Assembly (NCBI RefSeq): GCF_017498085.1
Contig: NZ_JAGBKM010000005.1
Location: forward strand, 62,001-126,000
Origin: Psychrobacter coccoides
GTDB lineage: Bacteria; Pseudomonadota; Gammaproteobacteria; Pseudomonadales; Moraxellaceae
Reading direction: 5' to 3'
Length of the DNA: 64,000 nucleotides
Of the stretch, positions 1 to 8,978 are shown piece after piece. How positions within the stretch are numbered: the stretch's first letter is position 1; every line of letters starts with the position of its first letter. Below the pieces are notes generated by a model. It did no database searches. It was not told where the DNA came from and was given only the letters and a program-made list of their open reading frames with translations. A program made the translations under genes and the position numbers.

Positions 1-1446
1 TCGGCTCGTATTCAGGCGCTGCTACAAGGGGCGATGGTCAATACCAGTGAGCAGCGTGCCGCCCTGCATACCGCCCTACGTCTGCCAGACACAGCAGCGC
101 TACAAGTGGACGGGCAAGACGTGGTCGCTGACGTGCATCACAGTCTGGCGCAGGTGGCCAGACTCTCTGAGCGGGTGCGCAACGGCACGTGGCGAGGCTT
201 CTCTGGTCAGGCCATCACTGACGTGGTCAATATCGGCGTCGGTGGTTCTGATCTGGGGCCATTGATGGCGACCACCGCCCTTGATGAGTGGGCAGATACC
301 GACATCGAAGTGCATTTTGTCTCTAACATGGACGGCACGCAGCTGGATAATTTGCTCAAGCACCTCAATCCTGAAACCACCTTGTTTATCATCTCCTCCA
401 AGTCGTTTGGCACCGTCGATACCTTGTCCAATGCTAGGACCGCCTTGTCATGGCTACTGGCCACCGCCGAGCGGCGAGCAGGGACGGAGGACAGCGTGCT
501 GCGTCGGCACTTCATCGGCATCTCGGCCAATAGCGCTAAGATGAGCGCATGGGGCATTCACCCAGAGCATCAGCTGCAGCTGTGGGACTGGGTCGGTGGC
601 CGCTTCTCGATGTGGTCAGCGATCGGCCTTGCGCTTGCCATTCGTATCGGTATGCCCAGGTTTAAAGAACTGCTGGCTGGAGCGCACAGTATGGACACCC
701 ATTTTGCGCAAGCCGACTTTAGGGATAACTTACCGGTGCTATTGGGGCTGCTGGCGGTTTGGAACAGTACCTTTTTGCAGGTCAATGCCCATACCGTCTT
801 GCCGTATGATGGTCGTCTCAGTTATTTGCCCAGCTACTTGACCCAGTTGGAGATGGAGAGTAACGGTAAGTCCGTGACTTTGCATGGTGACCATATCGAT
901 TACGATACCTGTCCGATTCTATGGGGTGAGATTGGCTCCAACGCTCAGCATGCGTTTTATCAGCTGCTGCATCAAGGCACGCAGCAGGTGTCTTGCGACT
1001 TTATCGCCTGTGTGCGCCGCTATAGTGATAAAGTACAGAATGCGCCACTGCAGCAGCAGCATGAGCTGTCGCTGGCCAACTGTCTGGCACAAAGCCGGGT
1101 GCTGGCCTTTGGTAATGCCGCTATTGCAGAAGCGGCTGACGCTGGCAGTCATGACACCAGCGCTTCTGAGGCCGATAGGTATAAATACTATCGGGGCAAT
1201 CAGCCCTCGACCACCTTGCTGCTTGATGAGCTGACCCCGCACAGCTTAGGGGCCTTAGTGGCATTGTATGAGCATAAGGTCTATGTCATGGCCAGCATCT
1301 GGGATATCAACCCGTTTGATCAGTGGGGCGTGGAGATGGGCAAGCAGATGGCAGAGTCGGTACATCAGGCCATGCAGCACGAAGTGGCTGGTCAGTTTGA
1401 CAGCTCTACCGATCAGCTATTACAGCATATCAAACAGCTGTCGTAG
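1..1446 (+). CDS. pgi: Glucose-6-phosphate isomerase, 5' end cut by the window
   Basis: Interconverts glucose 6-phosphate and fructose 6-phosphate in the cytoplasm. The frame is open from base 1, so the gene begins upstream; 481 codons are present against about 550 for the family, so roughly 70 N-terminal residues are missing. Visible family motifs are VGGSDLGP, SSKSFGTVDTLSNA (phosphate binding), QLEMESNGKS (catalytic Glu), SNAQHAFYQLLHQG (catalytic His) and DQWGVEMGKQMA (catalytic Lys near the C-terminus). It is followed by a UDP-glucose dehydrogenase-like gene and a convergent pgm. That grouping is the one seen at the galU-ugd-gpi-pgm end of Acinetobacter capsule loci, so its product may also feed nucleotide-sugar synthesis (inference). 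Confidence 0.97.
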   Translation, partial: SARIQALLQGAMVNTSEQRAALHTALRLPDTAALQVDGQDVVADVHHSLAQVARLSERVRNGTWRGFSGQAITDVVNIGVGGSDLGPLMATTALDEWADTDIEVHFVSNMDGTQLDNLLKHLNPETTLFIISSKSFGTVDTLSNARTALSWLLATAERRAGTEDSVLRRHFIGISANSAKMSAWGIHPEHQLQLWDWVGGRFSMWSAIGLALAIRIGMPRFKELLAGAHSMDTHFAQADFRDNLPVLLGLLAVWNSTFLQVNAHTVLPYDGRLSYLPSYLTQLEMESNGKSVTLHGDHIDYDTCPILWGEIGSNAQHAFYQLLHQGTQQVSCDFIACVRRYSDKVQNAPLQQQHELSLANCLAQSRVLAFGNAAIAEAADAGSHDTSASEADRYKYYRGNQPSTTLLLDELTPHSLGALVALYEHKVYVMASIWDINPFDQWGVEMGKQMAESVHQAMQHEVAGQFDSSTDQLLQHIKQLS

Positions 1447-1608
1447 GGCGCATTCCATGCACCATCATAACAACGTTTGACAGGTACTGAGTTATCGTAG
1501 GCTGTGGCTTTAGCCCAGCATTTTGCTCTTGCGAAGGTTTGATTTGTAGGGCGCATTCCATGCACCATTATTGCAATGCTTGAACGATGCTTAGAAAGCA
1601 CCCTACAC
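1443..1608. repeat. Short direct repeat pair downstream of pgi
   Basis: A 23-bp sequence beginning gtagggcgcattccatgc occurs identically at 1443-1465 (overlapping the pgi stop codon) and 1546-1568. A near-inverted match, gcaccctaca, closes the unit at 1599-1608. The arrangement resembles a REP-type palindromic unit with a partial duplication. No coding role is apparent. Confidence 0.6.
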
Positions 1609-1670
1609 AAAAACTTAGTCTACGCTGTAGCGTTTGTAAAGTAAGCCGACCGTATTAAAAAGGATATAAG

Positions 1671-3032
1671 ATGTCTGTTCATCCAAGCCATGCTAATAAT
1701 AGTCATAATAAAATAAAAGCCTGCGTGATTATCGGACATAGTATCGAGGCCATTACTAGCGCCGTGGTGCTCGCCAGCCTCGGTCAGCTCGTGCATCTGT
1801 ATGCTGATCGTGAGCGGTTAGCGCAGCAGCTACAGCAATATGGTTTTGAGCATCATTTGCAGGCGCTGTGGCAGATGTATGAGCAGCAGCAGCAAATCGT
1901 CCCTCGGGCGCTGCCAGACAGCGCTGCGACCCTAATACAGGGCTATGACAGGGCACAACGCCTAGATTCGCGCCATGAGCAGCAGCCCACCGCAGCGCTT
2001 TATTGGTTGTTTCTCGACAGTATCAAGTCTGTCTGGTCGGAGGACAGCTGGCTTACCGCCTTTAATCACAGTCATCAGCAGGTACTGCCTGTGATCATGA
2101 GCGGTATTGAGCAGCCTGGCCATATCGCTGGATTGGCGCAGCGCCTGCAGCGGGCGTGGGTGTATTATGTGCCCTTTGTGTTTTTACAAGACGGTGATGC
2201 TTATAGCTCGATGCTCAACCCGTCACTGTGGCTGCTGGGTGAAAAGACCGCCGACAGTCGTCAGCATCTGGGCCTGTTAGCGCCCTTGATGCAGCATGCC
2301 CGTGCCGCCCATTATGCGGACATCGCCACCATAGAGTTTGCCCGCAGCAGCATCATGGCCATGCTGGCGACGCGGGTCAGCTTTATGAATGAGATGTCAC
2401 GCTTGGCAGACAGTCAGCAGGTCGATATCAAGCACGTCAGCCGTATCATGGGCTTGGATGAGCGGGTCGGTGGCAGTTACTTACAGGCTGGCTGGGGCTT
2501 TGGAGGTAATACCTTGCCGACAGAGCTGGTCAAGCTGCAGCAGTCGAGCCAAGCGCATAGCCTAGAGATGCCGCTATTGCAGTCGGTGCTGCACATCAAC
2601 GAAGATCAAAAAGAGCTGATATTCCGTAAGTTTTGGCAGTATTTTGATGGCTTTATTGACCATAAAACGGTCATGATTTGGGGCGGCAGTTATAAGGCTG
2701 GCTCGGGACGTACGGCCGACTCTGCCATTCATCCTTTGTTGGCATTATTGTGGTCGTATAATATTCGCACCTTGGTCTATAGTGACAAAGCCCAGTCTGA
2801 GCTTGCCGCACTGTATGGGCAGCAGCCATTGCTTGAGCTGATCGGCAGTCCGTATCAGCAGTTGGACAAAGCACAGGCGGTGTTTATCATCAGCTGGTCG
2901 CCACGTGATCAGCTTGATATGACTCAGCTTAACCAGCAAGCCATGCCTATCTTTGATGCCCAGAATGCGCTGACACGAGCACAGATCAATGGTTTGGTGG
3001 GTGACTATATGGGCATTGGGCGTGCTAAATAA
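1671..3032 (+). CDS. UDP-glucose 6-dehydrogenase homologue with degenerate active site
   Basis: The 453-residue protein keeps the overall UDP-glucose/GDP-mannose dehydrogenase plan: an N-terminal Rossmann region, a central region with MLATRVSFMNEMSRLAD that matches the family's substrate-binding helix, and a C-terminal domain ending in GDYMGIGR. The catalytic features are gone. The N-terminal GxGxxG reads IIGHSIEA. The conserved GGSCFPKD reads GGNTLPTE, so the nucleophilic Cys is Thr. By alignment the catalytic Lys and Asn are Arg and Met, and the SPEFLREG Glu is Val. Full length with no frameshift argues against ordinary decay. A non-catalytic or altered role in polysaccharide synthesis is inferred from its place between pgi and pgm. 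A ribosome site (aaaaaggat) precedes the ATG. Confidence 0.75.
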   Translation: MSVHPSHANNSHNKIKACVIIGHSIEAITSAVVLASLGQLVHLYADRERLAQQLQQYGFEHHLQALWQMYEQQQQIVPRALPDSAATLIQGYDRAQRLDSRHEQQPTAALYWLFLDSIKSVWSEDSWLTAFNHSHQQVLPVIMSGIEQPGHIAGLAQRLQRAWVYYVPFVFLQDGDAYSSMLNPSLWLLGEKTADSRQHLGLLAPLMQHARAAHYADIATIEFARSSIMAMLATRVSFMNEMSRLADSQQVDIKHVSRIMGLDERVGGSYLQAGWGFGGNTLPTELVKLQQSSQAHSLEMPLLQSVLHINEDQKELIFRKFWQYFDGFIDHKTVMIWGGSYKAGSGRTADSAIHPLLALLWSYNIRTLVYSDKAQSELAALYGQQPLLELIGSPYQQLDKAQAVFIISWSPRDQLDMTQLNQQAMPIFDAQNALTRAQINGLVGDYMGIGRAK

Positions 3033-3043
3033 TAAACCCTGAC

Positions 3044-4537
3044 TTACGCTGGCACCGCACCTTGTGCCGCTAACCACTGCTCAATCTCATGAACCTTATC
3101 GGCCAATAACGTCTGATCACCTTGAGTTTCAATATTGAGCCGGATAAGCGGCTCGGTGTTTGAGGCACGCAAATTAAAGCGCCACGCACCAAAATTCAAG
3201 CTTAAACCATCAAGCATGGATTTGCTTGGCTGCTGGCTGCGATACTGGTCTTCAATAGCGCTGATAATGGTCGGCGCATCATGGGTGGTGAGGCGAAAGT
3301 TCATCTCCCCTGAGCTCGGATAGGCTTGGATGTAACCGGTGACCAACTCGGACAGCGTCTTGCCGGTGATTGAGAGTAGCTCTATGGTCAGTAGCCACGG
3401 AATCATCCCACTGTCGCAGTAGAAAAAGTCACGGAAGTAGTGATGGGCTGACATCTCACCGCCATAGACAGCGCCTGACGCACGCATCACCTGCTTGATA
3501 AATGAGTGCCCAGACTTACTGATGACCGCCTTGCCGTTATGTTCTTCGATGACTGCTTCGGTGTTGTATATCACTCGTGGATCATAGACGATGGACTCGT
3601 TTGGATATTTGTTTAAAAACGCCTGCGCCAGCATACCCACCACATAGCTGCCATCGATAAACTCGCCTGTCTCATCGAATAAAAAACAACGGTCAAAATC
3701 ACCATCAAAGGCAATGCCCAGATCGGCTTTGTTTTCCAAAACGGCTTGCTGGGTCGCCACTCTGTTGGCCTCGATCATGGGGTTGGGGATACCATTAGGG
3801 AAGCTGCCATCAGGGGTATGATGCAGTGTGATTACCTCGATTGGTGCGCCTGCCTGCGTGAGCTTGGCGACCAATAAATCAACCACGGGGCCAGCACTGC
3901 CATTACCTGAGTTGATCACCAGCTTTAGCGGTTTGAGTTTATCGATATCGATAAAGCCCATCACATGCTCGATATAGGCAGTTTTGTCGGTTAACCGCTG
4001 CAATGCTGCTGCTCTGTCACTGCTTGCGAACTGTCCAGACTCTGCCAAGGCCTGAATCTCTGCCAGACCATCATCGGCGCTGATGGGCTTTGAGTACTCT
4101 TTGACCAGTTTTAGGCCGTTATAATTGATCGGATTGTGACTGGCGGTGACTTCGATGCCGCCCAGCGCCTGATAGTGACTGGTGGCAAAGTACACCTCTT
4201 CTGTACCCGTCATGCCCAAATCGATGACATCGACGCCAGCATCTAGTATGCCTTTGAGGGTCGCTTGTTTTAGCAGCTCGCTTGAATGGCGTATATCGCT
4301 ACCGATGACGATGGCGGGTTTTAGCGTTGCCAACTCACTCTCTGGTTTGACATTAACTTCGGCGTTATAGCGCTGCCATAAAATCTGCGCAAAGGCCCGT
4401 CCGATACGGTAAGCGATGGCCTCATCAAGGTTTACCCCAAGCTCACCGCGAATATCATAAGCTTTAAATGAATCAATCGTCATGGGGTGAAATTCGGTCG
4501 CTGGCTGATAGCTGGGGGTCGCAGAAGTAGACATCAT
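3044..4537 (-). CDS. pgm: Phosphomannomutase/phosphoglucomutase
   Basis: Alpha-D-phosphohexomutase (AlgC/ManB type) that moves phosphate between C1 and C6 of glucose or mannose phosphates. Motifs: VTASHNP with the phosphoserine, FDGDFDRCF (Mg2+ loop), GGEMSAHHYF (sugar-specificity loop) and RASNTEPLIRLNIE (phosphate-binding domain 4). Start chosen at 4537 because AAGGA lies 8 bases upstream of a double ATG. The frame extends to 4615 but without a ribosome site. A later ATG at 4483 would place the phosphoserine nearer its usual position (115 rather than 133), so the N-terminus is uncertain. It converges on the Ugd-like gene, with 11 bases between the stop codons. Whether glucose or mannose is preferred cannot be read from sequence. 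Confidence 0.93.
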   Translation of the reverse strand: MMSTSATPSYQPATEFHPMTIDSFKAYDIRGELGVNLDEAIAYRIGRAFAQILWQRYNAEVNVKPESELATLKPAIVIGSDIRHSSELLKQATLKGILDAGVDVIDLGMTGTEEVYFATSHYQALGGIEVTASHNPINYNGLKLVKEYSKPISADDGLAEIQALAESGQFASSDRAAALQRLTDKTAYIEHVMGFIDIDKLKPLKLVINSGNGSAGPVVDLLVAKLTQAGAPIEVITLHHTPDGSFPNGIPNPMIEANRVATQQAVLENKADLGIAFDGDFDRCFLFDETGEFIDGSYVVGMLAQAFLNKYPNESIVYDPRVIYNTEAVIEEHNGKAVISKSGHSFIKQVMRASGAVYGGEMSAHHYFRDFFYCDSGMIPWLLTIELLSITGKTLSELVTGYIQAYPSSGEMNFRLTTHDAPTIISAIEDQYRSQQPSKSMLDGLSLNFGAWRFNLRASNTEPLIRLNIETQGDQTLLADKVHEIEQWLAAQGAVPA

Positions 4538-4704
4538 GACAAGATTCCTTGCGCTTGAGCAGTGAGGTGAGAGAATAGAGCGTGTTAAATGTTTGGCCAT
4601 ACAATTATAAGCCAATTGGCGTTCAATGCTACACTAACAACAAAATCGCTATAAATTTAACGTGATTCTAATCAGCAAACACTAAAAGTATAAGAGTATT
4701 CTTT

Positions 4705-5565
4705 ATGACCACTGTAAAAAATAAAATCTCAGCACCCAAACCCGTACAAGGCACGCCAGAAGCCAGCGGTCAGCTCGATGATCTGCTCGCCTTGATGGCA
4801 CGGCTGCGTGCCGACTGTCCGTGGGACAAAAAACAGACCAATCATAGTCTGATTCCTTATGCGATTGAGGAAGCCTACGAGCTTGGCGAAGCGGTACAAG
4901 CGGATGATGACGAAGACATCAAGGGCGAGCTGGGTGATGTGCTGTTGCAAGTGGTCTTTCATTGCCAGATGTATGCTGAGCAGGGGCGCTTCGATATCAG
5001 TGACGTCATGACCACCTTGCAAGAAAAGCTAATACGTCGTCATCCGCACGTCTTTGAAGCAGAAACGCTGGCGGATGAAGCAGCCGTCAAAGCCCGCTGG
5101 GATGAGATCAAAGCCGAAGAGGCGCTTGAGCGTCAACGCCGAGGGAAGCCCAAAGGTCGTCTCGATAGAGTAAAGGCCGGTAGTGCTCTTATGCAAGCGC
5201 AAAGCTTACAGCAGGCGGCCAGTGAGTTGGGGTTTGACTGGCAAGGAGTTGAGGGCGCTATCGAAAAGCTAGAAGAAGAAATCGCTGAGCTCAAAGACAT
5301 CATGCCGCAAACAGGCGAGACCGTGAGCCCTCGCCAGCGTGATGAGCTAGAAAAAGAGCTGGGTGATTGTCTGTTTGGTTTGGTCAATGTCGCTCGTAAA
5401 CTAAACCTCGATGCTGAAACAGCCGCCCTGACTTGTGTGCATAAATTTAAATCACGTTTTGCTTATATCGAGGCGCAACTGGCCGCTGCTGGCAAGCGGG
5501 TCGAGGACAGTGATATCACAGAAATGGATGCCCTATGGGAAGCGGCCAAACAAGAAGAGCGCTGA
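4705..5565 (+). CDS. mazG: Nucleoside triphosphate pyrophosphohydrolase MazG
   Basis: Hydrolyses (d)NTPs, including damaged ones, to NMP and pyrophosphate; in E. coli it also lowers ppGpp. The protein has 286 residues, close to the two-domain bacterial MazG. The first domain shows RLRADCPWDKKQTNHSL, the metal-binding EEAYELGEA and the ELGDVLLQVVFH helix. The second domain repeats the pattern with EEIAELKD and EKELGDCLFGLVNVAR. Upstream is a TGcTACACT extended -10-like element (4627-4635). The comEA-like gene starts 3 bases after the stop codon, so the two are probably co-transcribed and translationally coupled. Confidence 0.95.
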   Translation: MTTVKNKISAPKPVQGTPEASGQLDDLLALMARLRADCPWDKKQTNHSLIPYAIEEAYELGEAVQADDDEDIKGELGDVLLQVVFHCQMYAEQGRFDISDVMTTLQEKLIRRHPHVFEAETLADEAAVKARWDEIKAEEALERQRRGKPKGRLDRVKAGSALMQAQSLQQAASELGFDWQGVEGAIEKLEEEIAELKDIMPQTGETVSPRQRDELEKELGDCLFGLVNVARKLNLDAETAALTCVHKFKSRFAYIEAQLAAAGKRVEDSDITEMDALWEAAKQEER

Positions 5566-5568
5566 TAG

Positions 5569-5946
5569 ATGAGTGCTACCTATAAAGGCGTGTCCATCTC
5601 TTGGCTTATGACCATCGCTTGCTGGGTAGTGATGGCGAGCAGTGCTTGGCCTTATTATGCCCAAGCTGCGCCGTGTTTTGACGATCCGCAAGCGGCTTAT
5701 GATTATTTAATCGCGCAAGAGGCCGCCGTCACCCAAGCCCGTGATCAGGCCACCGTCAATATCAATCGGGCGACGGAAGGTGAGCTGGTCTCATTGCATG
5801 GTATCGGCAGCAGTAAGGCGCAAGCCATCATCCTCTACCGTGATATGTTTGGCGAGTTTCAAACCGTGGAGGAGTTGGCCAGAGTGAAAGGCATCGGGGC
5901 GGCGACCATAGACAAGAACCGAGCCCGCCTAACGGTAGGTGAGTAG
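5569..5946 (+). CDS. ComEA-like helix-hairpin-helix DNA-binding protein
   Basis: A 125-residue protein with a hydrophobic N-terminal segment (about residues 8-33, ending AQAA; signal peptide or anchor) and a C-terminal double helix-hairpin-helix unit: VNINRATEGELVSLHGIGSSKA followed further on by LARVKGIGAATID. This matches the periplasmic DNA receptor domain of ComEA used in natural transformation. Similar short secreted HhH proteins of unknown role exist, so competence is likely rather than certain. It lies 3 bases after mazG; no other competence gene is nearby. Confidence 0.85.
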   Translation: MSATYKGVSISWLMTIACWVVMASSAWPYYAQAAPCFDDPQAAYDYLIAQEAAVTQARDQATVNINRATEGELVSLHGIGSSKAQAIILYRDMFGEFQTVEELARVKGIGAATIDKNRARLTVGE

Positions 5947-6130
5947 GTTTTTTGTGGTAAAAAACGGCATAACCCTTGATATTGACAAAATAGCGCACAA
6001 CTAAAGCGCATAATACACCTAGCAAGCCTAAAGTTTGTTAGAATAGCGAATACATCCGCCTGATAAATGCTAAGCTCGTTAAAAGCGAAGCTCATCGAGA
6101 GCGGTTAAGATACCGGCGAGGAGTAGATGC

Positions 6131-8335
6131 ATGGCCGAGCGTGCCGCCAAGCAGTTAGAACTGAACAAATCTGAATTACCCAATTCCATTACTGAAGTCA
6201 TTGCCACTTTGTCTCGGGCTGGGTTTGATGCCTATATCGTGGGTGGCGGGGTGCGTGATACCTTATTAGGTCTGCAGCCCAAAGACTTTGATGCGGTTAC
6301 TGATGCCAAGCCGCACGAAATCAAAGACGTCTTTGGTAAACGCTGCCGCATCATCGGTCGCCGCTTTCAGTTGGCGCATGTATACTCTGGTCGTGATTTG
6401 ATCGAAGTGGCGACGTTTCGAGGACCACCGACCAGTGCTGCCAACACCAATCAAGAGGGCATGATCCTACGGGACAATGTCTGGGGTGATATCAAACAAG
6501 ACTTTGCCCGTCGTGATTTTTCTATCAATGCGCTGTATTATCAGCCGCTCAAAGGCGTGGTGCACGACTTCTGCGGGGCGCTAGAGGACATCGAAAACAA
6601 GACCATTCGCCTCTTAGGCCATGCGCCCAAACGGATAGAGGAAGACCCCGTGCGCCTATTACGGGCGCTGCGTTTTAAGGCGAAGTTGGGGTTTGAGTTT
6701 GATACAGAGCTCTCCGAGCAGTTTCATGATGATAACTGGGCGCTACTCGAGCAAATATCGCCGCATCGCCTCTATGATGAGACGCAAAAGATGTTTACCG
6801 GTGGTTATCTGGTGCCGCTCTTGCCGCTGTTGTTTGAATCGGGGGCGATAGATAGCCTGCTCATCTATCCACCGTCTGAGCCCAGCGCTTTGGTGACTCA
6901 AGTGGCGATCAACACGGACAAGCGTATCGCTGCTGGCAAAAGCATCAATCCAGCATTTTTCTATGCGGCTTTGTTGTGGGAAAACTACCTGCATCAGTTA
7001 GAAAAAGCCAAAAAACGCAATATGCCCTTTCATGACGCCCAGCTGCATGCCGCCAGTAAGGTCATCGACCGTCAGCGTATCAAGACCGCCATTCCAAAGT
7101 TTGCGGAGCAGTTTATCCGTGATATCTGGCTATTGCAGCCAAAGCTGTCAGCACCTCGCAGCAAGCAGATTGTACCGCTCTCTGAGCACCCACGCTTCCG
7201 AGCAGGTTTTGACTTTTTATTATTACGTGAGCAGTGCGGGGACGCCAAACACCCGCTGTCAGAGTCGACCAATGGCATGGGTGAGTGGTGGCAGACCTAT
7301 CAAACCCTATCAGAAAAAGAGCAGCAGCAGGCCATCGAAGACTTCGATGAAAACCTGCGCCGCGGCGCTCACAAAAAAGGCCAACGTGGGCGAGGCCGCA
7401 GTCGGCAAAAAAAACCAGCAAGTGCCGCCAATGAGCTGGTGGTGAATCAAAGCGACTCACCGCACGGCAGCGCAGATAGCGCTCATAGTGACAAGTCAGA
7501 TGCGAGTACTGCCTCACGTCGTCGCCGGAGAGAGAGTATGCCGTCTACTGCTGATACGCCGTCCACCGCACACAAATCGCCTAAACGCCAAGGCACCCAG
7601 CAGACCAAACAAGACAGCAAAGAGCTGGCACAGCTGCAGCAGTTGTCGCTTGCCAGTACGTCATCAAGCCAACGTCAGCAATCACAGCCTGAGCCTTTGT
7701 TTGTCATCGAGCACGAAAGAGTAGTGCCGCCATTATCAAGCCAGCCAACGGGTGAGCAGCAAAAAGACAGTCAAACGTCTGCGCAAAAACAGCCGCCACA
7801 AAAACAGCCAGCGCCTCATAAAAAAACCAGTGTGAAGGACGAAAAGGCTCAGCCAACACAGGGTGCACAGTCGGATACGCAGAGTGATGACTCGAACATC
7901 ACGCCACCAAAGCCAGTAAAGCAGCCTGAGGACAAATCGCCATCGGCTGCGCCAAAAAAGGCCGTGCGCAGCATAGCCAAAACGCCTGCACTCGTGAGCT
8001 TAAATAACGAGCCGATACCGTACAAGCGTCGCCGCCGTCAGCCCAGCACAGATACTGCCCAGGCATCGCAGACACCACAGGCATCGCAGACACCATCTGG
8101 CAGTAAGCCCACTACTGAGTATAAGAAAAAAGCGCCCAAGCCAGCGCCGCAGGCTGCACCAGCTCAGGCAGCAAATAAGGCAGCAACCAAGACATCAGCC
8201 AATAAGACCTCGGTCAAGGTGGCTACTACAGCGGCCGCCACCGTCAGTCTAGATATTGCCAGTAAGCTAAACGGCAGCAAAGAACCGATACCGCATAAGC
8301 GCCGCCGCCGTCAGCCCAGCTCTGAGACTGATTAG
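6131..8335 (+). CDS. pcnB: Poly(A) polymerase with long disordered basic tail
   Basis: Adds 3' poly(A) tails to RNA to promote decay. The nucleotidyltransferase core lies at about residues 25-170: YIVGGGVRDTLLG, then the catalytic KDFDAVTDA, then RDFSINALYY. The tRNA-nucleotidyltransferase/PAP RNA-binding region follows (EDPVRLLRALRFKAKLGF). The family usually has 450-500 residues; this protein has 734. The extra C-terminal ~310 residues are low in complexity, rich in Gln, Ser, Lys, Pro and Ala, and carry repeated basic clusters, two of them near-identical: EPIPYKRRRRQPS and EPIPHKRRRRQPS. The start at 6131 follows a GAGGAG ribosome site. It heads a pcnB-folK-panB-panC block. Confidence 0.93.
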   Translation: MAERAAKQLELNKSELPNSITEVIATLSRAGFDAYIVGGGVRDTLLGLQPKDFDAVTDAKPHEIKDVFGKRCRIIGRRFQLAHVYSGRDLIEVATFRGPPTSAANTNQEGMILRDNVWGDIKQDFARRDFSINALYYQPLKGVVHDFCGALEDIENKTIRLLGHAPKRIEEDPVRLLRALRFKAKLGFEFDTELSEQFHDDNWALLEQISPHRLYDETQKMFTGGYLVPLLPLLFESGAIDSLLIYPPSEPSALVTQVAINTDKRIAAGKSINPAFFYAALLWENYLHQLEKAKKRNMPFHDAQLHAASKVIDRQRIKTAIPKFAEQFIRDIWLLQPKLSAPRSKQIVPLSEHPRFRAGFDFLLLREQCGDAKHPLSESTNGMGEWWQTYQTLSEKEQQQAIEDFDENLRRGAHKKGQRGRGRSRQKKPASAANELVVNQSDSPHGSADSAHSDKSDASTASRRRRRESMPSTADTPSTAHKSPKRQGTQQTKQDSKELAQLQQLSLASTSSSQRQQSQPEPLFVIEHERVVPPLSSQPTGEQQKDSQTSAQKQPPQKQPAPHKKTSVKDEKAQPTQGAQSDTQSDDSNITPPKPVKQPEDKSPSAAPKKAVRSIAKTPALVSLNNEPIPYKRRRRQPSTDTAQASQTPQASQTPSGSKPTTEYKKKAPKPAPQAAPAQAANKAATKTSANKTSVKVATTAAATVSLDIASKLNGSKEPIPHKRRRRQPSSETD

Positions 8336-8387
8336 GCATGGCCGCTCTAAGATAACCACTCTACCTAAGAGTCAGTGATAAAAGTAA

Positions 8388-8909
8388 ATGGATACTATGG
8401 ACAACGCCAACTGGGTGACCTGCTATGTCGGTTTGGGCAGCAATCTGGCCAATGAGCTGGGTTCGCCCGTAGAGCATTTACAGCACGCACTTGCAGCCAT
8501 GCAGGCACATGAGCAGATACGCAATGTTGTGGTGTCTTCGTTTTATGCTTCGGCGCCGATGGGACCACAAGATCAGCCCGACTTTATCAATGCAGTGGCA
8601 GGGTTTGAGACCACACTATCGCCTTTTGCGCTGCTGGCTTTTTGTCAGCAGCTGGAGGCGCAGGCAAAGCGGGCACGTATCCGCCGCTGGGGAGAGCGTA
8701 GCCTTGATGTCGATATCTTATTGTATGGGGCCGTACAGATGACAGAGCCGCAGCTGACCATACCGCATGCTGGACTACTTGAGCGCAATTTTGTCCTGAT
8801 ACCGCTACGTGAGCTGGCAGCAGATATTAAGATTTCTGAGCAACCAATAAGCAGCTATGCCGCCAGCCATGACTGGACAGGCTTAAAGTTATTAGCAAAT
8901 GATAGCTAG
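8388..8909 (+). CDS. folK: HPPK, 6-hydroxymethyl-7,8-dihydropterin pyrophosphokinase
   Basis: Transfers pyrophosphate from ATP to 6-hydroxymethyl-7,8-dihydropterin in folate synthesis. Of 173 residues, the diagnostic ones are YVGLGSNLANE at the N-terminus, SSFYASAPMGPQDQPDFINAV, and the signature RRWGERSLDVDILLYG with the Mg2+-binding DxD. An in-frame ATG at 8397 is an alternative start, since neither has a strong ribosome site. It lies between pcnB and panB in the order common to gammaproteobacteria. pabC at 35.6 kb serves the same pathway. Confidence 0.95.
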   Translation: MDTMDNANWVTCYVGLGSNLANELGSPVEHLQHALAAMQAHEQIRNVVVSSFYASAPMGPQDQPDFINAVAGFETTLSPFALLAFCQQLEAQAKRARIRRWGERSLDVDILLYGAVQMTEPQLTIPHAGLLERNFVLIPLRELAADIKISEQPISSYAASHDWTGLKLLANDS

Positions 8910-8978
8910 GTTTTTTGAGCATAAGCAAAACAATCGCTAAAGGCACTATAAAGGCATTGCAGATTAATTGAGGGTGAT

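Noticed and set aside
2745-3077. 110-codon minus-strand frame overlapping the Ugd-like gene and pgm
   Set aside because: Shadow of the Ugd-like gene; no independent support.
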